NCBI GenBank assembly: GCA_903884005.1
Contig: CAISDA010000035.1
Location: forward strand, 1-64,000
Length of the DNA: 64,000 nucleotides
From: an uncultured Ignavibacteriota bacterium
Lineage (GTDB): Bacteria > Bacteroidota > Ignavibacteria > UBA10030 > UBA8401
Direction: 5' to 3'
The notes below the pieces were generated by a model. The model was given only the letters and a program-made list of their open reading frames with translations. It searched no databases and was not told the DNA's origin. Position numbers and translations under genes: made by a program. Below, one piece after another: positions 52,785 through 60,337 of this stretch (its first letter is position 1; each line of letters opens with the position of its first letter).

Positions 52785-53981
52785 TCATTTAATTACGCCA
52801 AGTTTTTTCCCGACGGTGCCGCAAATTTCAAGGATCTTGTTAAGGTGGACCTCTTCGTGCGTGGCCATATAACTGGTGCGCAGCATTTCCATGCCCGGAG
52901 GCACGCCCGGGCGCACGAACGCGTTCACGAAGACGCCCGCCTGGAACAGTTCCTCGCACATCACCAGCGTCGCATCGGTATCGCCGATGATGATCGGCAC
53001 AATGCCTGTCGTCGGGTCGCCGATCACATTGAAGCCGAGGCGTTTGAACCCTTCGCGCATGTACTGCGCGTTTTTATGCAGCTTTGTGATGCGTTCCGGC
53101 TCCGCTTCAAGAATGGTGAGGGCCGCAAGAGCCGCCGCAACCGAAGCGGGCGTCGGACTGGCACTGAAAATCAATGCGGGAGCATGATGCTTTAAATAGT
53201 TGATCACAGAGCGTGTGCCCACGACAAACCCGCCCAGGGATGCAAACGTTTTGCTGAACGTGCCCATCGTCATATCGACATCGTTCTCAAGATTATAGTG
53301 ACTGGCCGTGCCGCGGCCGCCCTTGCCGACCACGCCGGTCGCATGGGCGTCGTCCACGAGGATGCGTGCGCCGTATTTTTTCGCCACGGCAACGAGGTTC
53401 GGAAGATCCACGAGCTCGCCCGAGGTGCTGAACACGCCGTCTGTGACGATGAGCTTCCCGGATTCGGGCGATAGTTTGGAGATCACAGACTCCATGTGTT
53501 TCATGTCGTTATGCTTGTAGCGGATTACTTCGGCGGTCATGCCGATGGTCTGCATATTCGCCATCTGTATACAGGCATGATTGTCTTTGTCCGAAATGAC
53601 GTATTCGCCCCGCTGCACAAGCGTGGGTATGATCCCCTGCGCGGTCTGGTATCCGGTACTGAAGAGCAGGCAATCTTCGGTTCCATGAAATTTCGCGAGG
53701 CGGGCTTCCAATTCGATGTGGAGATCGAGCGTACCCGTCAAGTAACGCGAACCGGAACATCCCGTGCCGTATTTTTGAACCGCCGCAATGGCAGCTTCTT
53801 TCACTTTGGGATGGGCGGTGAGCCCGAGATAATTATTTGAGCCTGCCATGATCACATGGCGGCCTTGCATGATCACTTCCGGACCCTCATTCGCTTCGAT
53901 CGGACGGAAATAGGGGTAGTAGCCTGCAGCTTTTGCTTCGTCTGCACGGGTGAACGCCTTACACTTGTCGAATAAATCCAA
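52785..53981 (-). CDS. spt: Serine palmitoyltransferase-like alpha-oxoamine synthase
   Basis: This 398-residue PLP enzyme of the alpha-oxoamine synthase family has [51 protein letters not shown] and the PLP Lys in [15 protein letters not shown]. The N-terminal [15 protein letters not shown] and the KHNDMKHME stretch fit bacterial serine palmitoyltransferases better than BioF or KBL. It would condense Ser with an acyl thioester to 3-ketosphinganine. I choose the TTG at 53981 because AGGAG lies 6 bases before it; the frame opens at a GTG at 54008. It is divergent from an extended SDR, the probable next enzyme of the pathway. Confidence 0.85.
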   Translation of the reverse strand: MDLFDKCKAFTRADEAKAAGYYPYFRPIEANEGPEVIMQGRHVIMAGSNNYLGLTAHPKVKEAAIAAVQKYGTGCSGSRYLTGTLDLHIELEARLAKFHGTEDCLLFSTGYQTAQGIIPTLVQRGEYVISDKDNHACIQMANMQTIGMTAEVIRYKHNDMKHMESVISKLSPESGKLIVTDGVFSTSGELVDLPNLVAVAKKYGARILVDDAHATGVVGKGGRGTASHYNLENDVDMTMGTFSKTFASLGGFVVGTRSVINYLKHHAPALIFSASPTPASVAAALAALTILEAEPERITKLHKNAQYMREGFKRLGFNVIGDPTTGIVPIIIGDTDATLVMCEELFQAGVFVNAFVRPGVPPGMEMLRTSYMATHEEVHLNKILEICGTVGKKLGVIK

Positions 53982-54075
53982 TGAGTACTCCTGACGGCAG
54001 TAGGACACGATAGAAAATTATGGCTGAGCCCGGAAGTTTCCAGGTGCGCATAATTTGATTATTACAAACCTTTTC

Positions 54076-54104
54076 AATATACTCTAATTGCTTAAAAAAG
54101 TCAA
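54076..54104 (-). promoter_or_regulatory. Promoter of the serine palmitoyltransferase gene
   Basis: On the minus strand TTGACT (54104-54099), a 17-bp spacer and TATATT (54081-54076) form a near-consensus promoter about 95 bp upstream of the TTG start. Confidence 0.65.
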
Positions 54105-54151
54105 AAATGTGTACAATTTTCCCGATGCACCACACTCACATTGAAGGCCAT

Positions 54152-55138
54152 ATGACCAAGATTGCATTTGTCACAGGCGGCACCGGGTTTATCGGCAGCC
54201 ATCTCGTGGAGCGATTGCTCGCTCAAGGATATACCGTACGCTGCCTGGTGCGCGACCCGAAAAAACCGGGATACCTCGCCCGCCTGCAGGTTGAACTGTA
54301 TTACGGCGATCTTTTTTCCACCGATGTGCTCGAACAGGCGATCCACGGGGCGGACTACGTATACCATGTCGCAGGCGTCGTCGCGTCGAAGACGAAGGAG
54401 GGCTTTTACCGTGGAAACCGCGATGCGACGCGGAATATCATTGAAACCGCAGCCCGCGTGAACCCATCGCTGAAAAAATTCATCCATATCAGCAGCCTCG
54501 CAGCGGTCGGCCCGGGCGAGGGCATGACACCGGTGGATGAATCCACGCCATACCACCCGATCACCACGTATGGCAGGAGCAAGATGGAGGCTGAACGTGA
54601 AGTCCTGAAATTCAGCACTGTGCTTCCCATCACGATCGTGCGGCCGCCGGCGGTCTACGGCCCCCGCGACCCGGCAACATTCGATTTTTTCAAAACAATC
54701 TACGGCGGACTGGAACCGATCGTCGGATTTTCGGATAAATATGTCACGCTGGTCCATTCAAGCGACCTCGTGAGCGGCATTGTGCTGGCCGGCGAGAGCG
54801 GCGTGTCTGCGGGGCAGACGTATTTTCTCGGCAGCGAAAAGATCTATTCCTGGAACGAAATCGGCACCGTCACAAAAACCGTGATGGGAAAGAAGGCCTT
54901 GCGTATTCGGCTGCCCGAACCGCTGGTCTATGCCGTTGCGGCGACAGTGGGTTTTTTCGCGTCATTCGGCAGCAAACCCTCGGTCCTGAATTTTGAAAAA
55001 GGGCGCGACATGGTGCAGGGCAACTGGACCGTGGACGTGGGCAAAGCCAAGCGAGATCTCGGATACAAACAGGAAATGGATCTCGCCGAGGGAATCCGTC
55101 AGACCGTGAAATGGTACATCGACAACAAATGGATGTAG
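54152..55138 (+). CDS. Extended short-chain dehydrogenase (NAD-dependent epimerase/dehydratase), candidate 3-ketosphinganine reductase
   Basis: This 328-residue protein has the nucleotide motif VTGGTGFIGSHLVERL at the N-terminus and catalytic Tyr/Lys in YGRSKMEAE (Y-x3-K), with Ser in HISSLAAVG. PPAVYGPRDP is typical of extended SDRs. The Caulobacter ceramide gene cluster uses an extended SDR (CerR) to reduce 3-ketosphinganine, so its divergent position next to spt supports that role (inference). A 3-beta-HSD-like or sugar epimerase role is the alternative. The ATG at 54152 has GAAGG 5 bases upstream and starts the Rossmann strand; the frame opens at 54107. Confidence 0.85.
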   Translation: MTKIAFVTGGTGFIGSHLVERLLAQGYTVRCLVRDPKKPGYLARLQVELYYGDLFSTDVLEQAIHGADYVYHVAGVVASKTKEGFYRGNRDATRNIIETAARVNPSLKKFIHISSLAAVGPGEGMTPVDESTPYHPITTYGRSKMEAEREVLKFSTVLPITIVRPPAVYGPRDPATFDFFKTIYGGLEPIVGFSDKYVTLVHSSDLVSGIVLAGESGVSAGQTYFLGSEKIYSWNEIGTVTKTVMGKKALRIRLPEPLVYAVAATVGFFASFGSKPSVLNFEKGRDMVQGNWTVDVGKAKRDLGYKQEMDLAEGIRQTVKWYIDNKWM

Positions 55139-55285
55139 CAAACGGGTGCCGCGTCGTGTTGACCGATTTTTGCAGGGAATACGACGCACGAACATTTTCG
55201 GCATTCAATGCCGATGCCTGTACGCATTTTGTTGTTTTTTTATGGATATTGTGAGTACTCATATAGCAAAGGCTGACTCTCAACG

Positions 55286-56704
55286 ATGTCCCGTCAACGA
55301 CGCAATGATTTCTTAATACCGCTGTTAACCGTCCTCGCAGACCTCACGGCCATCGAGGCGGCGTTCCTCTCTGCGTATTGGATCCGTTTCTATTCCCGGC
55401 TCACATCCGTGTTCGAGGTCACGCTCGGCATTCCAGAGATCCGGGCATACATCATCAGCTCTCTGGTGATGCTGCCTGTATGGCTGTTCGTGTTTCAATC
55501 GCGCGCGCTCTACGGCACACGCCGCAATACGCACATCAGCGATGAGATGTTCGCGGTGATCCGCGTCGTCACGATCTGCATGCTCTTCACCATGAGCGCG
55601 TCATTTTTCTACCGCGGCTTTTCATATTCGCGCGGCGTCTTCCTCCTGCTCTGGGTCATTTCGATCGTCCTGGTAACCATGGGCCGGTATGCTGTGATGG
55701 AATTTGAAAAATTTTTATACCGGCGGGGCCGCGAGTTAAAAACGGTCGCCATTGCAGGCAACCACACGACAGCCGCGCTGCTCTATGCAAAATTGCGCGC
55801 CGAGCGATCGCTCGGGTACGACGTGCTGGGGTATTACGCCGAGGCTCCGGCCGAAGCACCGAGCGCACTCGATTCTGCCGCCTACCTCGGCCCCATCGAG
55901 AGTCTGCGGGATGACATTCCGGTGAAGCGCCTGCAAGCGGTCCTCATCGCGCTGTCGTACGAGCAGCACAGCCAGCTCCTGGACCTCATGCGGACGATGG
56001 AGGGATTGAATATCGATATGATGCTTGTGCCCGACGTGCTGGACATGATGACAAGCCGCATCCGCATCAAGGAGATCGGCGGCCTGCCATTCATCACGCT
56101 CAAAGACGTGCCGCTGTCCACATGGAACCGGATCACGAAGCGAGCCTTCGATCTTGTCGTCGCATCGACGGTGCTCCTGCTGACATTGCCGATCACGGCG
56201 ATTGTTGCGGTGCTCATCAAACTCACATCAAAGGGACCGGTCTTTTACGTCCAGGAGCGGGTCGGGCTCGACGGGGTCTCGTTTCCGATCATCAAGTTCC
56301 GTTCGATGCGTACAGACGCCGAAGCATCGACGGGGCCGGTGCGCAATAAAAAGAACGACAACCGCTCCACGTGGATCGGGGGAATACTTCGCCGCACAAG
56401 TTTGGACGAACTTCCGCAGATCGTCAATGTCATTGCAGGACACATGAGCATCGTGGGCCCCAGGCCCGAACGGCCGTATTTCGTGCATCAATTTAAGAAC
56501 GAGATTCCTCGCTACCTCGAGCGGCATCGGATGAAGGCGGGCATGACCGGCTGGGCGCAGGTGAACGGGCTCCGCGGCAACGCGCCGATCGACGAACGCA
56601 CGAAGTTCGACATTTATTACATCGAAAATTGGTCTCTCGTGTTCGACATCAAGATCATCTTAAAAACGATCCATGCCGTTGTCTTCGGGGAAGATGCATA
56701 CTGA
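55286..56704 (+). CDS. Polyprenyl-phosphate hexose-1-phosphate transferase (WcaJ/WbaP-like)
   Basis: This 472-residue membrane protein has four N-terminal TM helices (about residues 10-140), a Rossmann-like middle domain (KTVAIAGNHTTAALLYAKLR) and, after the fifth membrane segment, the catalytic sugar-transferase domain. That domain has VYVQERVG-like FYVQERVGLDG, IIKFRSMRTDAE, RRTSLDELPQ and IVGPRPERP. It transfers a sugar phosphate from UDP-sugar to undecaprenyl phosphate to begin exopolysaccharide or O-antigen units. ATG context is weak in Shine-Dalgarno. It is co-directional with the SDR gene (147-bp gap). Confidence 0.92.
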   Translation: MSRQRRNDFLIPLLTVLADLTAIEAAFLSAYWIRFYSRLTSVFEVTLGIPEIRAYIISSLVMLPVWLFVFQSRALYGTRRNTHISDEMFAVIRVVTICMLFTMSASFFYRGFSYSRGVFLLLWVISIVLVTMGRYAVMEFEKFLYRRGRELKTVAIAGNHTTAALLYAKLRAERSLGYDVLGYYAEAPAEAPSALDSAAYLGPIESLRDDIPVKRLQAVLIALSYEQHSQLLDLMRTMEGLNIDMMLVPDVLDMMTSRIRIKEIGGLPFITLKDVPLSTWNRITKRAFDLVVASTVLLLTLPITAIVAVLIKLTSKGPVFYVQERVGLDGVSFPIIKFRSMRTDAEASTGPVRNKKNDNRSTWIGGILRRTSLDELPQIVNVIAGHMSIVGPRPERPYFVHQFKNEIPRYLERHRMKAGMTGWAQVNGLRGNAPIDERTKFDIYYIENWSLVFDIKIILKTIHAVVFGEDAY

Positions 56705-56714
56705 GGTGTGAATC

Positions 56715-56913
56715 AGATCCTTCGCTTCGCTTTGAATGACATCATTGGTAGACTCTATAAAACCTGTCATTCTGAAGGAGCTCAAGCGACTGAAGAATCT
56801 CGCCGGTTGCTAACACGATGCACGATTCTTCGCTTGCGCTCAGAATGACAGAGTACGCATGTTATTTGGATGAACCTTCTTTGCGCAGCCCAGATGCCAT
56901 ACTTCAGGATGAC
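56715..56913 (+). repeat. Family B interspersed hairpin repeat, copy B7 with extra 5' right arm
   Basis: A solitary right arm (gatccttcgcttcgctttga, 56716-56735) is followed by a complete element: gtcattctgaaggagctcaa, linker, attcttcgcttgcgctcaga, and a third arm ending cttcaggatgac. It fills the gap between the sugar transferase and the small membrane protein. Confidence 0.85.
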
Positions 56914-56973
56914 AGTGATATGGGAGCGGCCTCTGTACTTTTTTGTTAACCACATATTTATCATCGAGACACC

Positions 56974-57270
56974 ATGATCGCTCTTGTTATTTTTTACGTC
57001 CATATCATCGCCGTCACGGCGTTATTCACGTATCATTATCAGCGCGAGGGCTTCGGCGCGGGCATGCTGACGGTGGGATTTTTCGGAATTATTTTTGCGG
57101 TGGGCTGGAGCATTTCGACGCTCATCTTAAAGCTGCTCATCAGCGAAAAGGGACTCGGCATGATGGCCGATCGCAGCGCGTTGTCACTCGCGCTTCTCAC
57201 AATGGCAGAAGCGGTCTTCTATCACTTGTACTATCGCGGCAGCGATGAAAAGAAAACGACGGCGGCGTGA
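56974..57270 (+). CDS. Small membrane protein of unknown function
   Basis: This 98-residue protein is predicted to have three TM helices: residues about 2-20 (IALVIFYVHIIAVTALFTY), 29-52 (FGAGMLTVGFFGIIFAVGW) and 69-88 (LALLTMAEAVFYHLYYRG). A short charged tail ends it (SDEKKTTAA). I do not recognise the family. A longer frame in another phase overlaps it, but this one has the membrane-protein composition. No partner is evident. Confidence 0.65.
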   Translation: MIALVIFYVHIIAVTALFTYHYQREGFGAGMLTVGFFGIIFAVGWSISTLILKLLISEKGLGMMADRSALSLALLTMAEAVFYHLYYRGSDEKKTTAA

Positions 57271-57381
57271 TGATGCAGGTGATCGGCGGCAGGCCATGCG
57301 CATGTAATACACCTGGGCACCTTGCACCGCTTCGCGACACAGGCTCACTGGCCGTGCTCTTAAGCACCACGTTCTAATGTA

Positions 57382-57402
57382 GGGCGAGCTAACAGCTCGT
57401 CC
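57382..57402 (+). repeat. Family A hairpin repeat, copy A8
   Basis: gggcgagc-taaca-gctcgtcc, one stem position weakened to G-T, followed by taca. It lies between the small membrane protein and the metallophosphoesterase (convergent genes). Confidence 0.8.
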
Positions 57403-57482
57403 TACACGCACCAATGCAACGGCAGCGGGTTTCTTCGGGAAAAATTTCGCAGAGGATGTTCAGTGTCACCCGAAACAGCTCA

Positions 57483-58184
57483 TTAATGGCCGGCGAGCAG
57501 ACGCTCGCCCAAACGAGGCGGCAGTCCGGCGTCGATAATTTTTTTGCATGCTGTATGTACGTCGTACGGAAGCCGGATGTTTTCATAGGAGTAGGATTCA
57601 GCATCGAAGATGCCGAAACTCAGGCGTGGATCCGCATCGCGCGGTTGTCCCACGCTCCCTACATTCACGATATAGCGTGGCCCCTTTGCCACAGCAAAGA
57701 CTTCCCCTTCTTCCGAATAGATGGCGGGGGAATGCGTGTGGCCGATCCAGCACATCGAGGTTGCACTCAATCGAAGAGAAATGCGCGCATCGTCGTCGCT
57801 GAAAAGATACGGGTAGTCCGAAGGGTTTTCCAGGCTCGAATGGACGAATGTGGACTCGTCTACAGTAGCAACAAGAGGCAGCGATCGAAGGTATGATTCC
57901 ACGGAATCGCTGATGACAGACCGCGTCCACCGCATCGCCCTCATTGCAAGCGGCGAAAAATGCGTCAGCAGTTCATCATTCCACAGCGCCTCGTCGTGAT
58001 TGCCGAGAACCGACACCGCATTGTGACGGCGGATGAGTTCACAGCATTCGTTCGGATTCGCTCCATACCCTATAATGTCGCCCAGGCAATGCAGCCGGTC
58101 GACCGGGTGTGTATCGAGATAGGCGAGGGCTTCGGTGAGCGCCTCGAGGTTCCCATGGATATCCGAAATAATGGCAATTTTCAT
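57483..58184 (-). CDS. Calcineurin-like metallophosphoesterase
   Basis: This 233-residue cytoplasmic protein has the metal-binding motifs: KIAIISDIHGN (D-x-H), CLGDIIGYGANP (GD), VLGNHDEAL (GNHD) and MCWIGHTHSP (GHTH). It belongs to the YfcE/MJ0936-like subgroup, with broad phosphodiesterase or phosphatase activity. The ATG at 58184 begins the first strand; a TTG three codons earlier is less likely. Regulation not evident. Confidence 0.9.
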   Translation of the reverse strand: MKIAIISDIHGNLEALTEALAYLDTHPVDRLHCLGDIIGYGANPNECCELIRRHNAVSVLGNHDEALWNDELLTHFSPLAMRAMRWTRSVISDSVESYLRSLPLVATVDESTFVHSSLENPSDYPYLFSDDDARISLRLSATSMCWIGHTHSPAIYSEEGEVFAVAKGPRYIVNVGSVGQPRDADPRLSFGIFDAESYSYENIRLPYDVHTACKKIIDAGLPPRLGERLLAGH

Positions 58185-58465
58185 TCTGTGCAATGAATTA
58201 TTGAGACCATATTGCTGTTATACATGAAGTTACGTCTTTTACGTGTGACAACAAAGAACAAATCGCCGAGAATCAGTGAAACCGGAACCGCAGATAACGC
58301 ACAAACGGACGTGTTCAGGGCTCGCGATAACACAATACATTCATACATGCGCAGTAGCACCATTCGGGAGCGCGGTCTGCCCGCCTGAGCAGTACTCTAC
58401 TCAACAAGCGTACCTTAGCCGAACCATCATCGAGAAAATGTAGTGCGAAATATCATTTCGCGAGA

Positions 58466-58486
58466 GGGCGAGCTAACAGCTCGCCC
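58466..58486 (+). repeat. Family A hairpin repeat, copy A9
   Basis: gggcgagc-taaca-gctcgccc, followed by taca. With family C copy C2 31 bp further on it forms a composite element like that at 16326-16434. Apart from these two elements the 391-bp gap between 58194 and 58584 shows no gene. Confidence 0.85.
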
Positions 58487-58516
58487 TACAATGCTGCGTC
58501 TGCGAAACTGGTATTT

Positions 58517-58554
58517 TCATGCGGGGTGGTGAACCCCACATTCATGCACGCTAC
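58517..58554 (+). repeat. Family C hairpin repeat, copy C2
   Basis: Stem ggggt/acccc around the loop ggtga, flanked by ttcat and ttcatgcacgct as in copy C1. Stem bases differ from C1 yet still pair. It lies just upstream of the DUF1800 gene. Confidence 0.75.
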
Positions 58555-58584
58555 ATGAGAACGTATCACTTAAAATTACACTTT

Positions 58585-60324
58585 ATGAAGCGACGCGACA
58601 TGTTGTTTGCTCTGCCCTCCGCCATCTCATCCCTATCCGCACCGGGGACCGAAGACACCATCAATCCATATGCGAACCGATCGCTCCCGAGCACTCCCCG
58701 CTCCGCTGCAGGGCTGGAACCATACACCGGAACATGGGGAACGGACGAGCGCCTGTACCTGCTTCGAAGAACATTGTTCGGTGTGAAACGCTCGGACTTG
58801 GCGGCCGTCGCCCAGCTATCGCTCGCCGACAGCCTGACACTGCTGTTCACGCCCGGAATCGCGCCCGATCCGCCCGTGAATAACTATAGTGCATCGTCTG
58901 CCTCTGCGGGGGATGTGCCGGCAGGTGCGGCCTGGGTGAATGCCCCCTATTTGGACGGCACGACGGATTACTATCGCACCATTTCCCTTAAGGCATGGTG
59001 GACGGGGCTCATGATCGACCAGTCGATCTCGCTCCGCGAAAAAATGACACTCTTCTGGCACAACCATTTTGCAACCGAGACAAACATTGTCGGCGATGCC
59101 CGATACGAATACAAGCATCACGCGCTGCTCCGGCAATACGCCTTCGGCAATTTCAGGGATCTCGTGAAGCAGATCACCATCGATCCCAATGTGCTCCGCT
59201 ACCTGAACGGCAATGTGAATACAAAAACGAGTCCCAATGAAAATTACGGACGCGAGCTGCTCGAACTGTTCACCATCGGCAAGGGGGCTGTGCGGGCGCC
59301 CGGCGATTACACCAATTACACCGAGGACGATGTGAAAGCCGCCGCGCGCGTGCTCACCGGATGGCGCGACGATTCGACGACCACGCCCGTGAGTTCATAC
59401 TTCGATGCCGACAGGACGCCGACATCCACGCGCCATGATCCGACGAATAAACAATTTTCCGCATCATTCAACAACACCGTCATCACCGGACGAACGGGCG
59501 CAAACGGCAGGCTCGAGATCGATGATCTTATCGCAATGATCTTCGCCCAAAGCGAAACCGCCAAATATATCTGCCGGAAACTCTACCGCTGGTTCGTCTA
59601 CTACGTTATCGATGCCGCGGCCGAATCGAACGTGATCGCTCCGATGGCTGCGCTTCTGGCGGCGAATAATTTCGAGATCGCGCCGGTGCTCAAGGCGCTC
59701 CTCTCGAGCGCGCATTTTTTCGATCCGATGAACAGAGGATGCATGATCAAAAATCCCATCGATGTCACAGTGGGTCTCTGCCGCCAGTTTTCCTGCATCC
59801 TGCCCGCGGCCGCAGCCGGCCTCGCCACGAGGTACTCAACGCTGGATTATGTGCGCACCCAGGCAGCCACGATGAACATGAATATCGGTGATCCGCCCGA
59901 TGTTGCAGGGTGGGCGGCCTATTGGCTGTCGCCGCAATACTACGAGCTGTGGATCAACTCCGATACGCTGCCGAAACGGTACGTCTATACCGATCTGTTG
60001 ATCTCCACCAACGGCTACAGCAGCAAAAAGATCGTCATCGATCCGCTGGCATTCGCCGATTCGTTCGCGAATCCATCCGATCCGAATCTGCTCGTTGCGG
60101 ACATGGCGCAGTTCCTCTATGCCGTGCCGATCGCGGACAATCAGAAGGCTGCATTGAAGGCGATCCTCTTGTCCAACCAGGCATCCGATACGTACTGGAC
60201 CGATGCGTGGCTGTTGTACAAGAAGGACGTGACGAATACGGCGAATAAGAACAGCGTCTTTGTGCGACTGCAGCCAATGATCAAGTACATGATGTCGTCC
60301 ATGGCGGAATATCAACTTTCCTGA
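58585..60324 (+). CDS. DUF1800-family exported protein
   Basis: This 579-residue protein begins MKRRDMLFALPSAISSLSA, a Tat-like N-terminus. Characteristic DUF1800 segments are LYLLRRTLFGVKRSDL, MTLFWHNHFAT, NENYGRELLELFTIG and AARVLTGW, followed by FICRKLYR-like AKYICRKLYRWFVYY and MNIGDPPDVAGW. Biochemical function of the family is not established. It is regularly paired with a DUF1501 protein, as here (13-bp gap). The frame opens at 58519, inside the family C repeat; the ATG at 58585 is chosen for the signal sequence. Confidence 0.87.
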   Translation: MKRRDMLFALPSAISSLSAPGTEDTINPYANRSLPSTPRSAAGLEPYTGTWGTDERLYLLRRTLFGVKRSDLAAVAQLSLADSLTLLFTPGIAPDPPVNNYSASSASAGDVPAGAAWVNAPYLDGTTDYYRTISLKAWWTGLMIDQSISLREKMTLFWHNHFATETNIVGDARYEYKHHALLRQYAFGNFRDLVKQITIDPNVLRYLNGNVNTKTSPNENYGRELLELFTIGKGAVRAPGDYTNYTEDDVKAAARVLTGWRDDSTTTPVSSYFDADRTPTSTRHDPTNKQFSASFNNTVITGRTGANGRLEIDDLIAMIFAQSETAKYICRKLYRWFVYYVIDAAAESNVIAPMAALLAANNFEIAPVLKALLSSAHFFDPMNRGCMIKNPIDVTVGLCRQFSCILPAAAAGLATRYSTLDYVRTQAATMNMNIGDPPDVAGWAAYWLSPQYYELWINSDTLPKRYVYTDLLISTNGYSSKKIVIDPLAFADSFANPSDPNLLVADMAQFLYAVPIADNQKAALKAILLSNQASDTYWTDAWLLYKKDVTNTANKNSVFVRLQPMIKYMMSSMAEYQLS

Positions 60325-60337
60325 GAAAGATCACACA

